The notes under the pieces: generated by a model
What the model was told of the DNA's origin: nothing
What the model saw: only the letters and a program-made list of their open reading frames with translations
The model's database searches: none
Position numbers and translations under genes: made by a program
Assembly: GCF_037976825.1 (NCBI RefSeq)
Contig: NZ_CP150269.1
Span: 7,233,501 to 7,297,500, forward strand
Origin: Paenibacillus sp. FSL K6-1330
GTDB lineage: Bacteria; Bacillota; Bacilli; Paenibacillales; Paenibacillaceae
Direction of reading: 5' to 3'
DNA: 64,000 nt
Shown: positions 8,231 to 16,354 of the stretch, piece after piece
How the letters are laid out: the number at the start of each line of letters is the position of its first letter
How positions within the stretch are numbered: position 1 is the stretch's first letter

Positions 8231-8971
8231 TTAATCCCGGTTCGCCAGCTTCGCCAGCAACCGGATAATTTCGATGTACAACCATACGAGCGTAACCAAC
8301 AAACCGAAAGAGCCGTACCATTCCATATATTTGGGTGCACCTTGCTGTGCTCCCTCTTCGATAAAGTTGAAATCGAGTATGAAATTCAGGGCAGCAATGA
8401 TGATGATGACAACCGAAATTCCGATGCCGATCGGGGTGCTGTCATGCAGGTAAGGCACCGCCACACCGAACATGCCCAGAACGAAGCTAAACAGGTATAC
8501 AAGCGCAACGCCGATGGTTGCTGCAATGATCCCCTTTTTGAAGCCTGCGGTTGCCCGGATCAGACCTGTTTTATAAGCGAGCAGCATACCGAGGAATATG
8601 CACATCGTCAGTAAAGCCGCTTGCAAAGTGATTCCGTAATACAAATCTTCGTAATGAGCGGATAATGCACCGAGGACGAATCCTTCCACAATCGCGTAGA
8701 TCGGCGCCAAATAAGGTGCTGCCTTCGGCACAAAGCTGATGATCAGCGCAAGAACGAGGCCGCCTATTGCTCCCCCGATCAACAACGGCAATACATCATA
8801 CCCGTTAAAATACATCACCCATGAAATGACCGCCGCCCCGATCAGCAGCGCGAGCAGCATGAACGATTTGTTCACCGTTCCGCCAATCGTCATCGTTTCC
8901 TGGCCGTTATAATACCCACTTCTCTCAAATGTTTCTTCGTTTAGTGTCGGATTCCCACTGCGCCCTATCAA
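8231..8971 (-). CDS. Bax inhibitor-1/YccA-like membrane protein (BaxI_1 type)
   Basis: 246 residues with seven predicted membrane segments after a polar N-terminus (RSGNPTLNEETF), which is the signature of the BaxI_1 subfamily. The signature core YAIVEGFVLGALSAHYE and the closing FNFIEEGAQQGAPKYMEWYGSFGLLVTLVW are both present. Family members are membrane proteins proposed to act as pH-sensitive calcium leak channels; the bacterial role is not settled. The gene has a terminator and looks monocistronic. Confidence 0.93.
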   Translation of the reverse strand: MIGRSGNPTLNEETFERSGYYNGQETMTIGGTVNKSFMLLALLIGAAVISWVMYFNGYDVLPLLIGGAIGGLVLALIISFVPKAAPYLAPIYAIVEGFVLGALSAHYEDLYYGITLQAALLTMCIFLGMLLAYKTGLIRATAGFKKGIIAATIGVALVYLFSFVLGMFGVAVPYLHDSTPIGIGISVVIIIIAALNFILDFNFIEEGAQQGAPKYMEWYGSFGLLVTLVWLYIEIIRLLAKLANRD

Positions 8972-9049
8972 TTAAATGCCTCCCTAACTTTCTTTTTTGT
9001 ATCCATTTTAGCACAGGTTGGAATATTTTAGGATGCAAAAAATATTGCA

Positions 9050-9340
9050 TCACGGATGAATTGGAAATGGGACTAATTCAATGGGAAGCTCTATTATGAA
9101 GCCGATAATATCCATAGATCTGAAAGTCACGACGATCTTCTTCTGCACTCCACACCATTGAAGGCTCCCAACGATGTTATTCATCAGACGATAAATCTCC
9201 TCACGAAGCCTTTTATTGACCTCCTCAACTTCACGCTGAATAGCTGTAAGCAATACATAATCGATTACTAAGCGCTCCCCGTAGAAGTATGCCTGATTCT
9301 CATCATCCAAAGATTCTAATAAAACATTCAGATATTGCAT
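9050..9340 (-). CDS. Small protein of unknown function, divergent from an XRE regulator
   Basis: 96 residues, not recognised. Composition looks like a real protein: an acidic N-terminal helix (LLESLDDENQAYFYGERLVIDY), a charged helix (REVEEVNKRLREEIYRLM) and a beta-rich hydrophobic end (KKIVVTFRSMDIIGFIIELPIEL). AAGGTG stands eight bases before the ATG. It is divergent from the XRE gene at 9501, and the same pairing recurs at 11040/11535, so it is probably regulated by that XRE protein. Confidence 0.6.
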   Translation of the reverse strand: MQYLNVLLESLDDENQAYFYGERLVIDYVLLTAIQREVEEVNKRLREEIYRLMNNIVGSLQWCGVQKKIVVTFRSMDIIGFIIELPIELVPFPIHP

Positions 9341-9500
9341 TCTTTGTGCACCTTATCCTTTAGCTAAAGTTAAAGTTGGAGACACTTGGATGTATAACTT
9401 CATTTTAGTGTATATAAGCACTATTTTCAATTAAATATCGAATATTATATTCTGTTTGTTCCCATACTACTTCTTTAATCTGGAATAGAGGTGGTTAAAG
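9341..9500. promoter_or_regulatory. Divergent control region of the first XRE pair
   Basis: AT-rich, with two small palindromes: CTTTAGCTAAAG (9358-9369) and GAATA-TTA-TATTC (9440-9452). Either could be the XRE operator; neither is repeated in the second pair. Confidence 0.4.
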
Positions 9501-9854
9501 ATGCTCCTGAAAATGATAGGTGAACGAATCAAGCAGCTTAGAAAAAAACAGGGAATGACACAGGAGGAACTGGCAGAGAAGGCTGGGATTAACGCCTCTT
9601 ACATAGGAACGGTAGAACGTGGGGAACGAAATATATCCATTGAAACACTGGAAAAGATCATCGAGGGACTGGGAGTATCGTCAGCAGCTATGTTCCAGTT
9701 CCACGAGACAGAGAGTCTGGATACCGCAAGTGAGAAGGCAGAGGTCCTAGAATCCATCAGCTCGCTTCTTTATTCTCGTACATTGGCTGAAAGCAAGCTG
9801 CTCTTTCGTGTACTTAAAGACATCGTGGATACTATGGATCATCGGGAGAACTAA
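9501..9854 (+). CDS. XRE family helix-turn-helix regulator
   Basis: 117 residues. The N-terminal HTH is canonical (IGERIKQLRKKQGMTQEELA, then INASYIGTVERGERNISIETLEKI). The C-terminal 45 residues form a separate helical segment (SISSLLYSRTLAESKLLFRVLKDIVD) that probably mediates dimerisation or binds a partner. It is the same length as, and similar in layout to, the XRE protein at 11040-11393. GAGGTGG precedes the start. It likely represses itself and the divergent small gene. Confidence 0.93.
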   Translation: MLLKMIGERIKQLRKKQGMTQEELAEKAGINASYIGTVERGERNISIETLEKIIEGLGVSSAAMFQFHETESLDTASEKAEVLESISSLLYSRTLAESKLLFRVLKDIVDTMDHREN

Positions 9855-9883
9855 TATCACCCCCATCTTACATATACAAAGAA

Positions 9884-9914
9884 AAAGCATCTCCCACTCA
9901 GGAGATGCTTTATT
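9884..9914. terminator. Bidirectional terminator between XRE and TPR-SUKH genes
   Basis: Stem AAAGCATCTCC / GGAGATGCTTT with a six-base loop, A-rich on one side and T-rich on the other. It can serve the XRE gene (plus) and the convergent TPR-SUKH gene (minus). Confidence 0.85.
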
Positions 9915-9964
9915 CGTTTTACGAATCTTTTAGGACTGCGAAATATAGATAACTCTTGCTTATA

Positions 9965-10837
9965 TTATTTTTCCAAGCCGCCAATGAAAGCCTCAAAGTT
10001 CGAAGCAAGTCGGGTTGTTTTGTAATCATTAGCCTTGTCCACATGGATAACCTCTGGCTCCCCGTCATTTCCGGATGAGCGGTAATCCAGCATCACGACC
10101 TCGGACTGGGAAGGACAATCGCAAATGACCACGCCAATCTCAGGGTATCCACCATTCTCGATCATATAGCGGCTGCCCAGGCTCCCGCACAATGATTTTT
10201 TCTTATCTCGTCCAATGCCCAAAATACCGGTGATTTCAATATAATCCTGCGCTCCATCCCCGATAGGGAACTTCCGGTTCCGGGGAATCCCGCCATTATG
10301 TAGTTTCATTGCTTGAATATACGATGCCGGAAGTTTGAAGACCAGTGCTTCCTCCACGGATTCAATCAATTCATCCGTAGGCGGAGCCGAAACGTATTGG
10401 TCTGCCTCAAGGGCACTATCATCCCAGAAATTCAGCACATCAGGGTCCGTATAAGACACCGCAGTGGACTCCTTAACAGGTTTCGGAGCGGTCTTGTTCC
10501 GAATCCACTCCAGAAACTCTAACGTATCCTCATCGCCGGGATCCAGATGATCGGCCACTTCAAATGCTTTCCGGGCATCTTCATACCGATCCAAGTAATA
10601 ATAAGCGAGCCCTATGCGGTAATGCCACAAAGGATCATCCTTACCCTCTTCTTGAATGGATAGGAATTGCTCAACCGCCTCTTCATAACGTTCAAGATTA
10701 TTCAACGCTCTGCCCAAATGGCTGATCAGCTCATAATCCCGCTCATCCTCAGGGATCTCCATAATCGCATCTACGATTTCTTCGAACTCATCCTCTTCGT
10801 GCCACTCTTCCAGCTGCTCCAAAAGCTCCTCACTCAT
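9965..10837 (-). CDS. TPR and SMI1/KNR4 (SUKH) domain protein
   Basis: 290 residues. The first 115 residues are acidic tetratricopeptide repeats (SHLGRALNNLERYEEAVEQFL, then YRIGLAYYYLDRYEDARKAFEVADHLDPGD). Residues about 145-285 are a SUKH domain: ESVEEALVFKLPASYIQAMKLHNGG, FPIG, and the late DYRSSGNDGEPEVIHVD strand pair. SUKH proteins commonly act as immunity proteins against polymorphic toxins, but many are housekeeping in Firmicutes, and the TPR arm suggests protein binding. No toxin gene lies beside it. GGGAGG precedes the ATG. Confidence 0.85.
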   Translation of the reverse strand: MSEELLEQLEEWHEEDEFEEIVDAIMEIPEDERDYELISHLGRALNNLERYEEAVEQFLSIQEEGKDDPLWHYRIGLAYYYLDRYEDARKAFEVADHLDPGDEDTLEFLEWIRNKTAPKPVKESTAVSYTDPDVLNFWDDSALEADQYVSAPPTDELIESVEEALVFKLPASYIQAMKLHNGGIPRNRKFPIGDGAQDYIEITGILGIGRDKKKSLCGSLGSRYMIENGGYPEIGVVICDCPSQSEVVMLDYRSSGNDGEPEVIHVDKANDYKTTRLASNFEAFIGGLEK

Positions 10838-11039
10838 CGTTCATGCCTCCCACTCTAATCATCCTTTCTGAGATTATACCATTCCAGCATGGCCCTCTCC
10901 AGCATGGAAGACTGGAGCACTTGCAATACAGATAAACTTAATGATGTTTATGAATTTGTTCAAAGGCAGTGTTACGGGAAGAGTACGCATTATAATAGTT
11001 CAGCCCACATTAACCGCCAGCATGGAGTCGACAAATAAT

Positions 11040-11393
11040 CTATGTAGATGCGTTACCTCTTAAAATTTCCCTCAGCACATTTTTAGCCAAACGCAGCTTC
11101 TCATCATTGGCTTCATGAAGTAATCCAACAATATCTTGAATATCGCTCTCCGTAGAGGTAACCAAGAACTCTTCATCCACATATGCAAATAGCTGAATCA
11201 AACTGACATCAAGAGCCCCAGCAATCTTATACAAATTTAATAACGATACATTCTTTTCACCACGTTCAATCTGTCCTATATATGAAAAATGAAATCCACC
11301 CTTCTCACCAAGTGCTTCTTGCGACAAGCCCTTCTCCTTGCGTAGAGCACGTATCCGTGTTCCTACAAGCTTTAATATTTCCTTATCTATCAC
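11040..11393 (-). CDS. XRE family helix-turn-helix regulator (second pair)
   Basis: 117 residues from a GTG behind AGAGGTG (a GTG three codons earlier is possible but too near that site). HTH: VGTRIRALRKEKGLSQEALGEK, then FHFSYIGQIERGEKNVSLLNLYKIA. The C-terminal tail DIVGLLHEANDEKLRLAKNVLREIL is helical like that of the first XRE protein. It is divergent from the gene at 11535, with a strong palindrome between them, so autoregulation together with control of the partner is likely. Confidence 0.93.
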   Translation of the reverse strand: MIDKEILKLVGTRIRALRKEKGLSQEALGEKGGFHFSYIGQIERGEKNVSLLNLYKIAGALDVSLIQLFAYVDEEFLVTSTESDIQDIVGLLHEANDEKLRLAKNVLREILRGNAST

Positions 11394-11447
11394 GGCATTC
11401 ACCTCTTCATGTCAAAAGTGTAGACAAGTTTCATCGAGGCAAACACC

Positions 11448-11468
11448 AAACAATAAATATTATTGTTT
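11448..11468. promoter_or_regulatory. Perfect AT-rich palindrome, probable XRE operator
   Basis: Arms AAACAATAA and TTATTGTTT flank a three-base centre (ATA). It sits midway between the divergent XRE gene and the gene at 11535, as expected for an operator that covers both promoters. Confidence 0.65.
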
Positions 11469-11534
11469 AAATTGATATCTATAAGTATTAAAATGTATAT
11501 GACACTTCCCTTTTTCCGTTAGGAGGCAGCCGTT

Positions 11535-11915
11535 ATGGAGAATAGTTTGCATCATATAATAAAAGATTATTGTCAACTTGCTAAATATCATATGAAATTA
11601 GCTCATATCATGAGAAATCACAATCGGTTCATGACGTCCCTCATCCTTTGTCATTCTGCTCTCATGGCCATGATCCGAGTTCTATTTATTTATGAGAACA
11701 GAACACTACCCAGCTCAGAGCTGACACTGGTTGATCTCTTGCAACTATTACATACGGACCATAACCCCGGGCTTGAAATCGTGGTGTTTGTTGGCAAGTT
11801 AAATTTTATAATTTATGAGGATCAAGAGAGTTTAGAGGTCGTGAAGGAAGAAGATATGGATCGGCTGATAAAAAGAACAGAAGAGGTTTTAAGGGAATTA
11901 TGTAGGAGAATGTGA
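11535..11915 (+). CDS. HEPN-like helical protein, partner of the XRE regulator
   Basis: 126 residues, mostly helical. The pattern of a long helix with Arg and His residues (IMRNHNRFMTSLILCHSALMA), a second helix (IRVLFIYENR) and then a short LVDLLQLL helix resembles HEPN domains, which can be RNases or nucleotide-binding partners; a clear catalytic RX4-6H motif is not certain. AGGAGG precedes the ATG. Divergent from the XRE gene. Toxin-like behaviour is possible but not shown. Confidence 0.6.
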   Translation: MENSLHHIIKDYCQLAKYHMKLAHIMRNHNRFMTSLILCHSALMAMIRVLFIYENRTLPSSELTLVDLLQLLHTDHNPGLEIVVFVGKLNFIIYEDQESLEVVKEEDMDRLIKRTEEVLRELCRRM

Positions 11916-12046
11916 TACGGTTCCTTATCAGCATCCCGAATAATCCTTCTGCCCAGAAAAAACCAAAACACTGACATAATGCCGTCAGTCATCGCAGTTC
12001 ATAATGGCTATAAAACCAACCATAACGGGTTATAGGAGGAAAATAA

Positions 12047-12484
12047 ATGATGAGCACACACCCAACATTGCGAGGATTTGCGACCATCAGTTACTGGGCG
12101 GACGATATGGAAGCGGCAAAGGCTTGGTATTCGGATCTGCTGGGTATAACACCTTATTTCGAACGTTCGGGGCCCGATGGTCAACTGGCCTATGCTGAAT
12201 TTCGGATTGGGGACTACCAGCACGAGCTGGGTCTCATCGATCGCCGTTTTGCCCCTGCAGAACCAACATCCGGCCCCGGCGGTGCGATCATGTACTGGCA
12301 TGTCGATGATGTAGAAGCCACCCTCAGCCAATTGAAATCCATGGGTGCTGTAGAGTACGAACCTCTCGTACATCGGGGAGAAGGATTCATCACAGCATCC
12401 GTCACGGACCCATTCGGCAACGTGCTCGGAATTATGTACAATGCTCATTATCTGGAGATAGTGAATTCACGAAGCCGGGGGTGA
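12047..12484 (+). CDS. VOC (glyoxalase/bleomycin resistance) family protein
   Basis: 145 residues with the paired beta-alpha-beta-beta-beta modules of the vicinal oxygen chelate fold: module one starts at RGFATISYWADDMEAAKAWYSDLLG, module two at AIMYWHVDDVEATLSQLKSMG and ends FITASVTDPFGNVLGIMYN. Such proteins bind or modify small molecules, often with a metal, but the exact reaction cannot be named. AGGAGG precedes the start. A fragment of another gene begins nine bases after the stop. Confidence 0.9.
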   Translation: MMSTHPTLRGFATISYWADDMEAAKAWYSDLLGITPYFERSGPDGQLAYAEFRIGDYQHELGLIDRRFAPAEPTSGPGGAIMYWHVDDVEATLSQLKSMGAVEYEPLVHRGEGFITASVTDPFGNVLGIMYNAHYLEIVNSRSRG

Positions 12485-12493
12485 CCCAAAAAC

Positions 12494-12568
12494 ATGGAAT
12501 TCGATAATACGGTACACGTGAAGACTCGGCAGGATTGGCGGAAGTGGTTAAGCGATCACCCGATATGA
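12494..12568 (+). pseudogene. Truncated start of a YdeI/OmpD-associated family gene
   Basis: A 24-codon frame (MEFDNTVHVKTRQDWRKWL, then SDHPI) resembles the first residues of YdeI/OmpD-associated proteins, which normally run to about 190 residues. It stops at TGA after the first helix and nothing further matches. GGGGGTG in the end of the upstream gene could serve as ribosome binding site. Probably a deletion remnant; identification rests on a short stretch. Confidence 0.45.
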
Positions 12569-12757
12569 AGACCGAATCTTTTATACGTTGTGTATTCATC
12601 AACCGATTTACGGTTATAGTTATCTAAGGGCTTTTTTCGTTCATGAATGTACCGATCCATATCATTGGATTCAGATTATAATGGATGAGTATATGATAGT
12701 TGTACGGTGGAAGTCTGTATATATAGGTATTCGAATATAACGTAGAAGAGGTTAAAG
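12569..12757. other. Upstream region of the DbpA gene
   Basis: AT-rich, no gene seen. TTGTAC (about 12699) and TATATA (about 12719) are roughly promoter-like but the spacing is short. Confidence 0.3.
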
Positions 12758-14203
12758 ATGAGTGAGAAGCATTTTACAGATTATCCTTTAAGTGAAGAGA
12801 TTGTGAGAGCGCTCCATAGTTTGGGCTATGAGACACCAACAGAGGTTCAGACAAAAGTCATTCCTGTTGTGCTTAAGAAGAAGGATCTTGTTGTTAAATC
12901 GCAAACCGGCAGCGGCAAAACAGCTGCCTATGGAATTCCGCTCTGCGAGCTAGTGGATTGGAACGAGAATAAGCCGCAGGCATTAATCTTAGCGCCAACC
13001 CGCGAACTTGCGTTACAAGTCAACGAAGACATTACGAATATTGGGCGCTTTAAGCGGATCAAGGCGACCCCTCTTTTTGGGAAGCATCCTTTTCATATCC
13101 AAAAGGCCGAGTTAAAACAAAGAACGCATATCGTTGTAGGTACACCTGGGCGTGTGCTGGACCATATTGAACGCGGCACGCTATCGCTAGAGCGGATGGC
13201 CTATCTCGTTATTGATGAAGCCGATGAGATGCTGAATATGGGCTTTATTGAGCAAGTTCAGTCGATCATTCAAGCCCTGCCTCGTGACAGGGTTACCCTG
13301 TTATTCTCCGCTACGTTTCCTGAGGATGTGGCCAAGCTGGCACGCAAATATATGGACAATCCTGCCCAAATAGAGATCGAGGCGAGCGGTATTACGACGG
13401 CAACGATTGAACACGCTCTTATTCAGGTGAAGGAGGCGGACAAGCTGGCATTGCTTCAGGATCTACTCATTGTTGAGAGTCCTGACAGCTGCATTGTTTT
13501 CTGCCGTACACAGGAGCATGTGGACAACCTATTCAGAGAAATGGCTAATCTCGGTTACTCATGTGATCGTATTCATGGTGGGATGGAGCAGGAAGAGCGA
13601 TTCGAGGTCATGCATGCGTTCAGAAGGGGACAATTCCGTTACTTGATTGCGACCGATGTAGCCGCCAGAGGTATCGATATCTCGAATATTACCCATGTTA
13701 TCAATTACGATATTCCACTTGAAAAAGAAAGCTATGTTCATCGCACGGGACGTACAGGTCGTGCAGGCAAGACGGGTAAAGCGATTACCCTCGTCACGCC
13801 GAAGGATCTCAAACGATTAGCCGAGATTGAGACGTATATTGGATTCGCGATTCCGAAAATAAAAGCTCCCTCCGAACAGGAAGTGGATCGCCATAGAGAA
13901 GATTTTGAACAGAAACTAAAGTTTAAGCCTGAACCGAAAAAAGATAAGCGCGAGCAATTAAACAAGCAAATTATGAAGCTTAACTTCAATGGCGGCAAGA
14001 AGAAAAAGCTAAGAGCCGTAGACTTTGTTGGGACGATTGCTAAGCTTGACGGGGTAACTGCAGACGATATTGGGATTATTACGATCCTCGATTTTGTGAC
14101 CGATGTTGAGATTCTGAACGGCAAAGGACCGCTTGTGCTTGAAATGATGCAAAACACGACGGTCAAAGGCAAACTGCTAAAGGTGCGCAAAGGGAATAAA
14201 TAA
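12758..14203 (+). CDS. dbpA: DEAD-box RNA helicase DbpA/YxiN
   Basis: 481 residues. ATP-dependent RNA helicase acting in 50S ribosome assembly. All core motifs are present: Q motif (YETPTEVQ), [43 protein letters not shown] and [10 protein letters not shown]. The C-terminal 75 residues after a Lys-rich linker form the small RRM-like DbpA RNA-binding domain ([19 protein letters not shown], then LKVRKGNK), which targets hairpin 92 of 23S rRNA. This separates it from other DEAD-box proteins. Monocistronic, with a terminator after the stop. Confidence 0.95.
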   Translation: MSEKHFTDYPLSEEIVRALHSLGYETPTEVQTKVIPVVLKKKDLVVKSQTGSGKTAAYGIPLCELVDWNENKPQALILAPTRELALQVNEDITNIGRFKRIKATPLFGKHPFHIQKAELKQRTHIVVGTPGRVLDHIERGTLSLERMAYLVIDEADEMLNMGFIEQVQSIIQALPRDRVTLLFSATFPEDVAKLARKYMDNPAQIEIEASGITTATIEHALIQVKEADKLALLQDLLIVESPDSCIVFCRTQEHVDNLFREMANLGYSCDRIHGGMEQEERFEVMHAFRRGQFRYLIATDVAARGIDISNITHVINYDIPLEKESYVHRTGRTGRAGKTGKAITLVTPKDLKRLAEIETYIGFAIPKIKAPSEQEVDRHREDFEQKLKFKPEPKKDKREQLNKQIMKLNFNGGKKKKLRAVDFVGTIAKLDGVTADDIGIITILDFVTDVEILNGKGPLVLEMMQNTTVKGKLLKVRKGNK

Positions 14204-14222
14204 AAAGTTGAATTTGACATAA

Positions 14223-14262
14223 CAAGGGTGATCTTAGCAATGTGCTGAGGTCACCCTTCTGT
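14223..14262 (+). terminator. Terminator after dbpA
   Basis: Stem AAGGGTGATCTTAGCA / TGCTGAGGTCACCCTT with two G-T pairs and a short loop; T-rich after the stem. Confidence 0.8.
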
Positions 14263-14510
14263 ATTGGACTCGTGTAATCATTTAAATTGATTGTTAATAA
14301 CTTGTGAAGAATGCAATGAACAAGAGCATGAGCCATATAAAAAAGGTCGCTCCACAAATGATAATTTCAATAAAATGAATCAGCATCAGCTTATGCTCGC
14401 CCTGTTTTGCCTGGCGAATCCCGAAAAAATCATTATGCTGAATGATATAGATAAACCCATGAGAACGCAAATCCAAGGTGTTCCATGTTTTTTATGGCCG
14501 TTTTTCACAC
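14263..14510. other. Gap before the sigma operon, with a possible minus-strand gene remnant
   Basis: On the minus strand, 14294-14476 reads FGIRQAKQGEHKLMLIHFIE and then a hydrophobic helix (IIICGATFFIWLMLLFIAFF) ending TSY. This has the look of a membrane-protein C-terminus, but a stop lies only five codons upstream and no start or ribosome binding site fits. It is at best a remnant. The plus-strand frame over the same bases looks like a shadow. Confidence 0.3.
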
Positions 14511-14539
14511 TGATAGGTTTATGCCTTTTCATTCGTATT
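14511..14539 (+). promoter_or_regulatory. ECF-type promoter P1 (sigma operon)
   Basis: TGATAG (14511-14516), a 17-base spacer and CGTATT (14534-14539). A CGT-type -10 box is typical of ECF sigma promoters. The same 40-base block recurs before both paralogue genes (16178 and 17315), which argues that all three are targets of the sigma factor encoded right here. Confidence 0.75.
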
Positions 14540-14582
14540 ACATAGTAGATTTAAGACAGAAGCGTAAAGGAGGGCAGCGTTT

Positions 14583-15119
14583 GTGAGAATTACAGAAGCC
14601 AACGTTGTACAACAAATTAAAAAACGCAATGAGAAGGCCATTGCATTCATCATTCAAACATACGGGGGCTTGCTCTCAGCGATCATTAAACGCCACGTGC
14701 ACTACAATCAGCAAGAATACGAGGAATGTCTAGATGATGTGCTGTTAGCCATTTGGCAGCATATCGATGCATTCGATGAAGAGAAGAATACATTTAAGCA
14801 GTGGATTGCCGCCATTGCAAAGTATCGTGCAATTGACTACCAGCGAAGAATAATCAAAACACAGCAGAAATATATAAACGCTGAAATAACGGATGATATG
14901 TACAGAAAGCAGCCTCAATCTCAACAACAAGACGTAACAGAAGTGTTAGCCCATCTTTCTACTACAGATCGGACTATTTTTGAAAAATACTATTTAGAAG
15001 GTGTCTCAACAAGCGAAATGGCGCAGCAAATGAACGTGAAGGAATCCTGGATTCATAACAAACTTTCGCGGGGGCGTAAAAAGCTGAGACAGATCGTAAT
15101 TTCTAAAAACGAGGTGTAA
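14583..15119 (+). CDS. ECF-type RNA polymerase sigma factor
   Basis: 178 residues. Region 2: EECLDDVLLAIWQHIDAFD and the following FKQWIAAIAKYRAIDYQRR recognise the -10 element and bind core. Region 4: LSTTDRTIFEKYYLEGVSTSE then an HTH (MAQQMNVKESWIHNKLSRGRKKL) recognises -35. GTG start behind AAAGGAGGG. The DUF4179 anti-sigma gene starts five bases after its stop, the usual regulator pair. Its own upstream promoter matches those of the two downstream paralogues, so it probably activates itself and them. Confidence 0.95.
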   Translation: MRITEANVVQQIKKRNEKAIAFIIQTYGGLLSAIIKRHVHYNQQEYEECLDDVLLAIWQHIDAFDEEKNTFKQWIAAIAKYRAIDYQRRIIKTQQKYINAEITDDMYRKQPQSQQQDVTEVLAHLSTTDRTIFEKYYLEGVSTSEMAQQMNVKESWIHNKLSRGRKKLRQIVISKNEV

Positions 15120-15123
15120 ATCC

Positions 15124-16104
15124 ATGTCCATCTATAAAAAATTAAACGATATGCAGCTTGATGTGTCCAAGTATGAGGAAGAGCAGTTAACAGAGCTTGA
15201 ACAAAAACGGTGGGAAAAACGTGTAAAAACAAAGCTTCACAAACGTAAAAAAAGCAAATCAAAAAAATGGATCGTGGGTACGGTCGCTGCCTCCGTCTTG
15301 GCAATAGGCTTGAGCGTTCCTTTTGGAGGAGTTTCCCTTGCTAAGGTACCTTTTGTGGGAGGACTCATCGAACATTTTATTGATAACAACAACTCTCTTG
15401 ATTATTCAACCTACAAAACGGCTATTGGAGAAACGGCTGAGAATAAATACGGCAAGATGACTTTAAATGAAGTGCTGGTCGATACAGACAGTCTCCTCAT
15501 CAGCTCGACATTTGAGCCGGCCAAGGATGTCTCTTTCAACTATCAGACCCATTTATTTCCGACTGTCCTGGTCAATGGGCAAAATCTTACCGTAACCAGG
15601 GGCACACAGTCGATTGAAGTGAATGACGATATGTATACCATTTACGGGGACATAAAATTTAGCGAACTACCAACCGAGGGGCCGCTTCAAATCAAAATAA
15701 CGTATGATACGATCAATAAGAATAAAACTGAAAAAGCAATTGAAGATCCGTGGGTATTTGACATCAAGGCATCAACGGATCAAATCATGAAAGATACAAA
15801 AACCGTTCAATTAGACAAAACCATCACACTCTATAATGGAGAAAAAGTAAAGCTTAACAAAGTAATCACCTCGCCTGTTTCGACCGTACTTTATTATGAT
15901 CTGACAAAGGAATCGGAAAATACACACTTCAAACTCGTTTCGGCTAGTGGTAAGGAGTTTGGAGCTAGAGTATCGTATGCTCACAATATCGGAGAAACGT
16001 CTTACGGCCGTTTTGATCCGATTGATTTAGAGAAAGAGAAGTATCTACTTGTCCCTATTAATAGTAATCACGAGGAAGTAGGACCTCACGTTCCAATTAA
16101 CTGA
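15124..16104 (+). CDS. DUF4179-type membrane anti-sigma factor
   Basis: 326 residues. Residues 1-45 are a charged cytoplasmic tail (MSIYKKLNDMQLDVSKYEEE...) that probably holds the ECF sigma factor. One membrane segment (about 49-68, WIVGTVAASVLAIGLSVPF) follows a Lys-rich stop. The rest (about 75-326) is outside: DUF4179 region (STYKTAIGETAENKYGKMTLNEVLVD) and a second beta domain (KTVQLDKTITLYNGEKVKLNKV, YYDLTKESENTHFKLVS). Signal sensed is unknown. Two paralogues follow in tandem at 16355 and 17431, both lacking the cytoplasmic tail. Confidence 0.9.
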   Translation: MSIYKKLNDMQLDVSKYEEEQLTELEQKRWEKRVKTKLHKRKKSKSKKWIVGTVAASVLAIGLSVPFGGVSLAKVPFVGGLIEHFIDNNNSLDYSTYKTAIGETAENKYGKMTLNEVLVDTDSLLISSTFEPAKDVSFNYQTHLFPTVLVNGQNLTVTRGTQSIEVNDDMYTIYGDIKFSELPTEGPLQIKITYDTINKNKTEKAIEDPWVFDIKASTDQIMKDTKTVQLDKTITLYNGEKVKLNKVITSPVSTVLYYDLTKESENTHFKLVSASGKEFGARVSYAHNIGETSYGRFDPIDLEKEKYLLVPINSNHEEVGPHVPIN

Positions 16105-16112
16105 TCATGCAG

Positions 16113-16146
16113 AAAACCACTAAACCTTAATGTTTAGTGGTTTTTT
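16113..16146 (+). terminator. Terminator T1 after the anti-sigma gene
   Basis: Stem AAAACCACTAAAC / GTTTAGTGG and six Ts. The same hairpin follows each of the three DUF4179 genes. Confidence 0.92.
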
Positions 16147-16177
16147 GATAAATAGATCTTATTATTTATAGACACTC

Positions 16178-16206
16178 TGATAGGTTTATGCCTTTTCATT
16201 CGTATT
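16178..16206 (+). promoter_or_regulatory. ECF-type promoter P2 (first paralogue)
   Basis: TGATAG, 17-base spacer, CGTATT, in a block almost identical to P1 at 14511. Confidence 0.75.
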
Positions 16207-16225
16207 ACTTAATAGGTTCGAACCA

Positions 16226-16354
16226 ATAACGCTTGGGAGGGTAGAATGAGCAATACACACTAAAGACCGTGTTATACAACAAAGAGAGAGAGCAACCAGA
16301 TATGAAAAAGATTCAGTTGATATAATTCAATTCTAAAAAATGAGGTGTACATCT
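16226..16354 (+). pseudogene. Collapsed remnant of the ECF sigma gene (copy 2)
   Basis: Between P2 and the paralogue are matches to the two ends of the sigma gene: GGGAGGG, an ATG and the TACAACAAA block match its start (14570-14620), and TTCTAAAAAATGAGGTGTA matches its last codons and the following ribosome binding site (15103-15119). About 420 bases of the middle are missing, and a TAA follows the ATG within five codons. No functional sigma factor is encoded. Confidence 0.75.

Noticed and set aside
14294..14476. Minus-strand frame with a membrane helix
   Set aside because: No start or ribosome binding site, and a stop five codons upstream. Listed only as a possible remnant.
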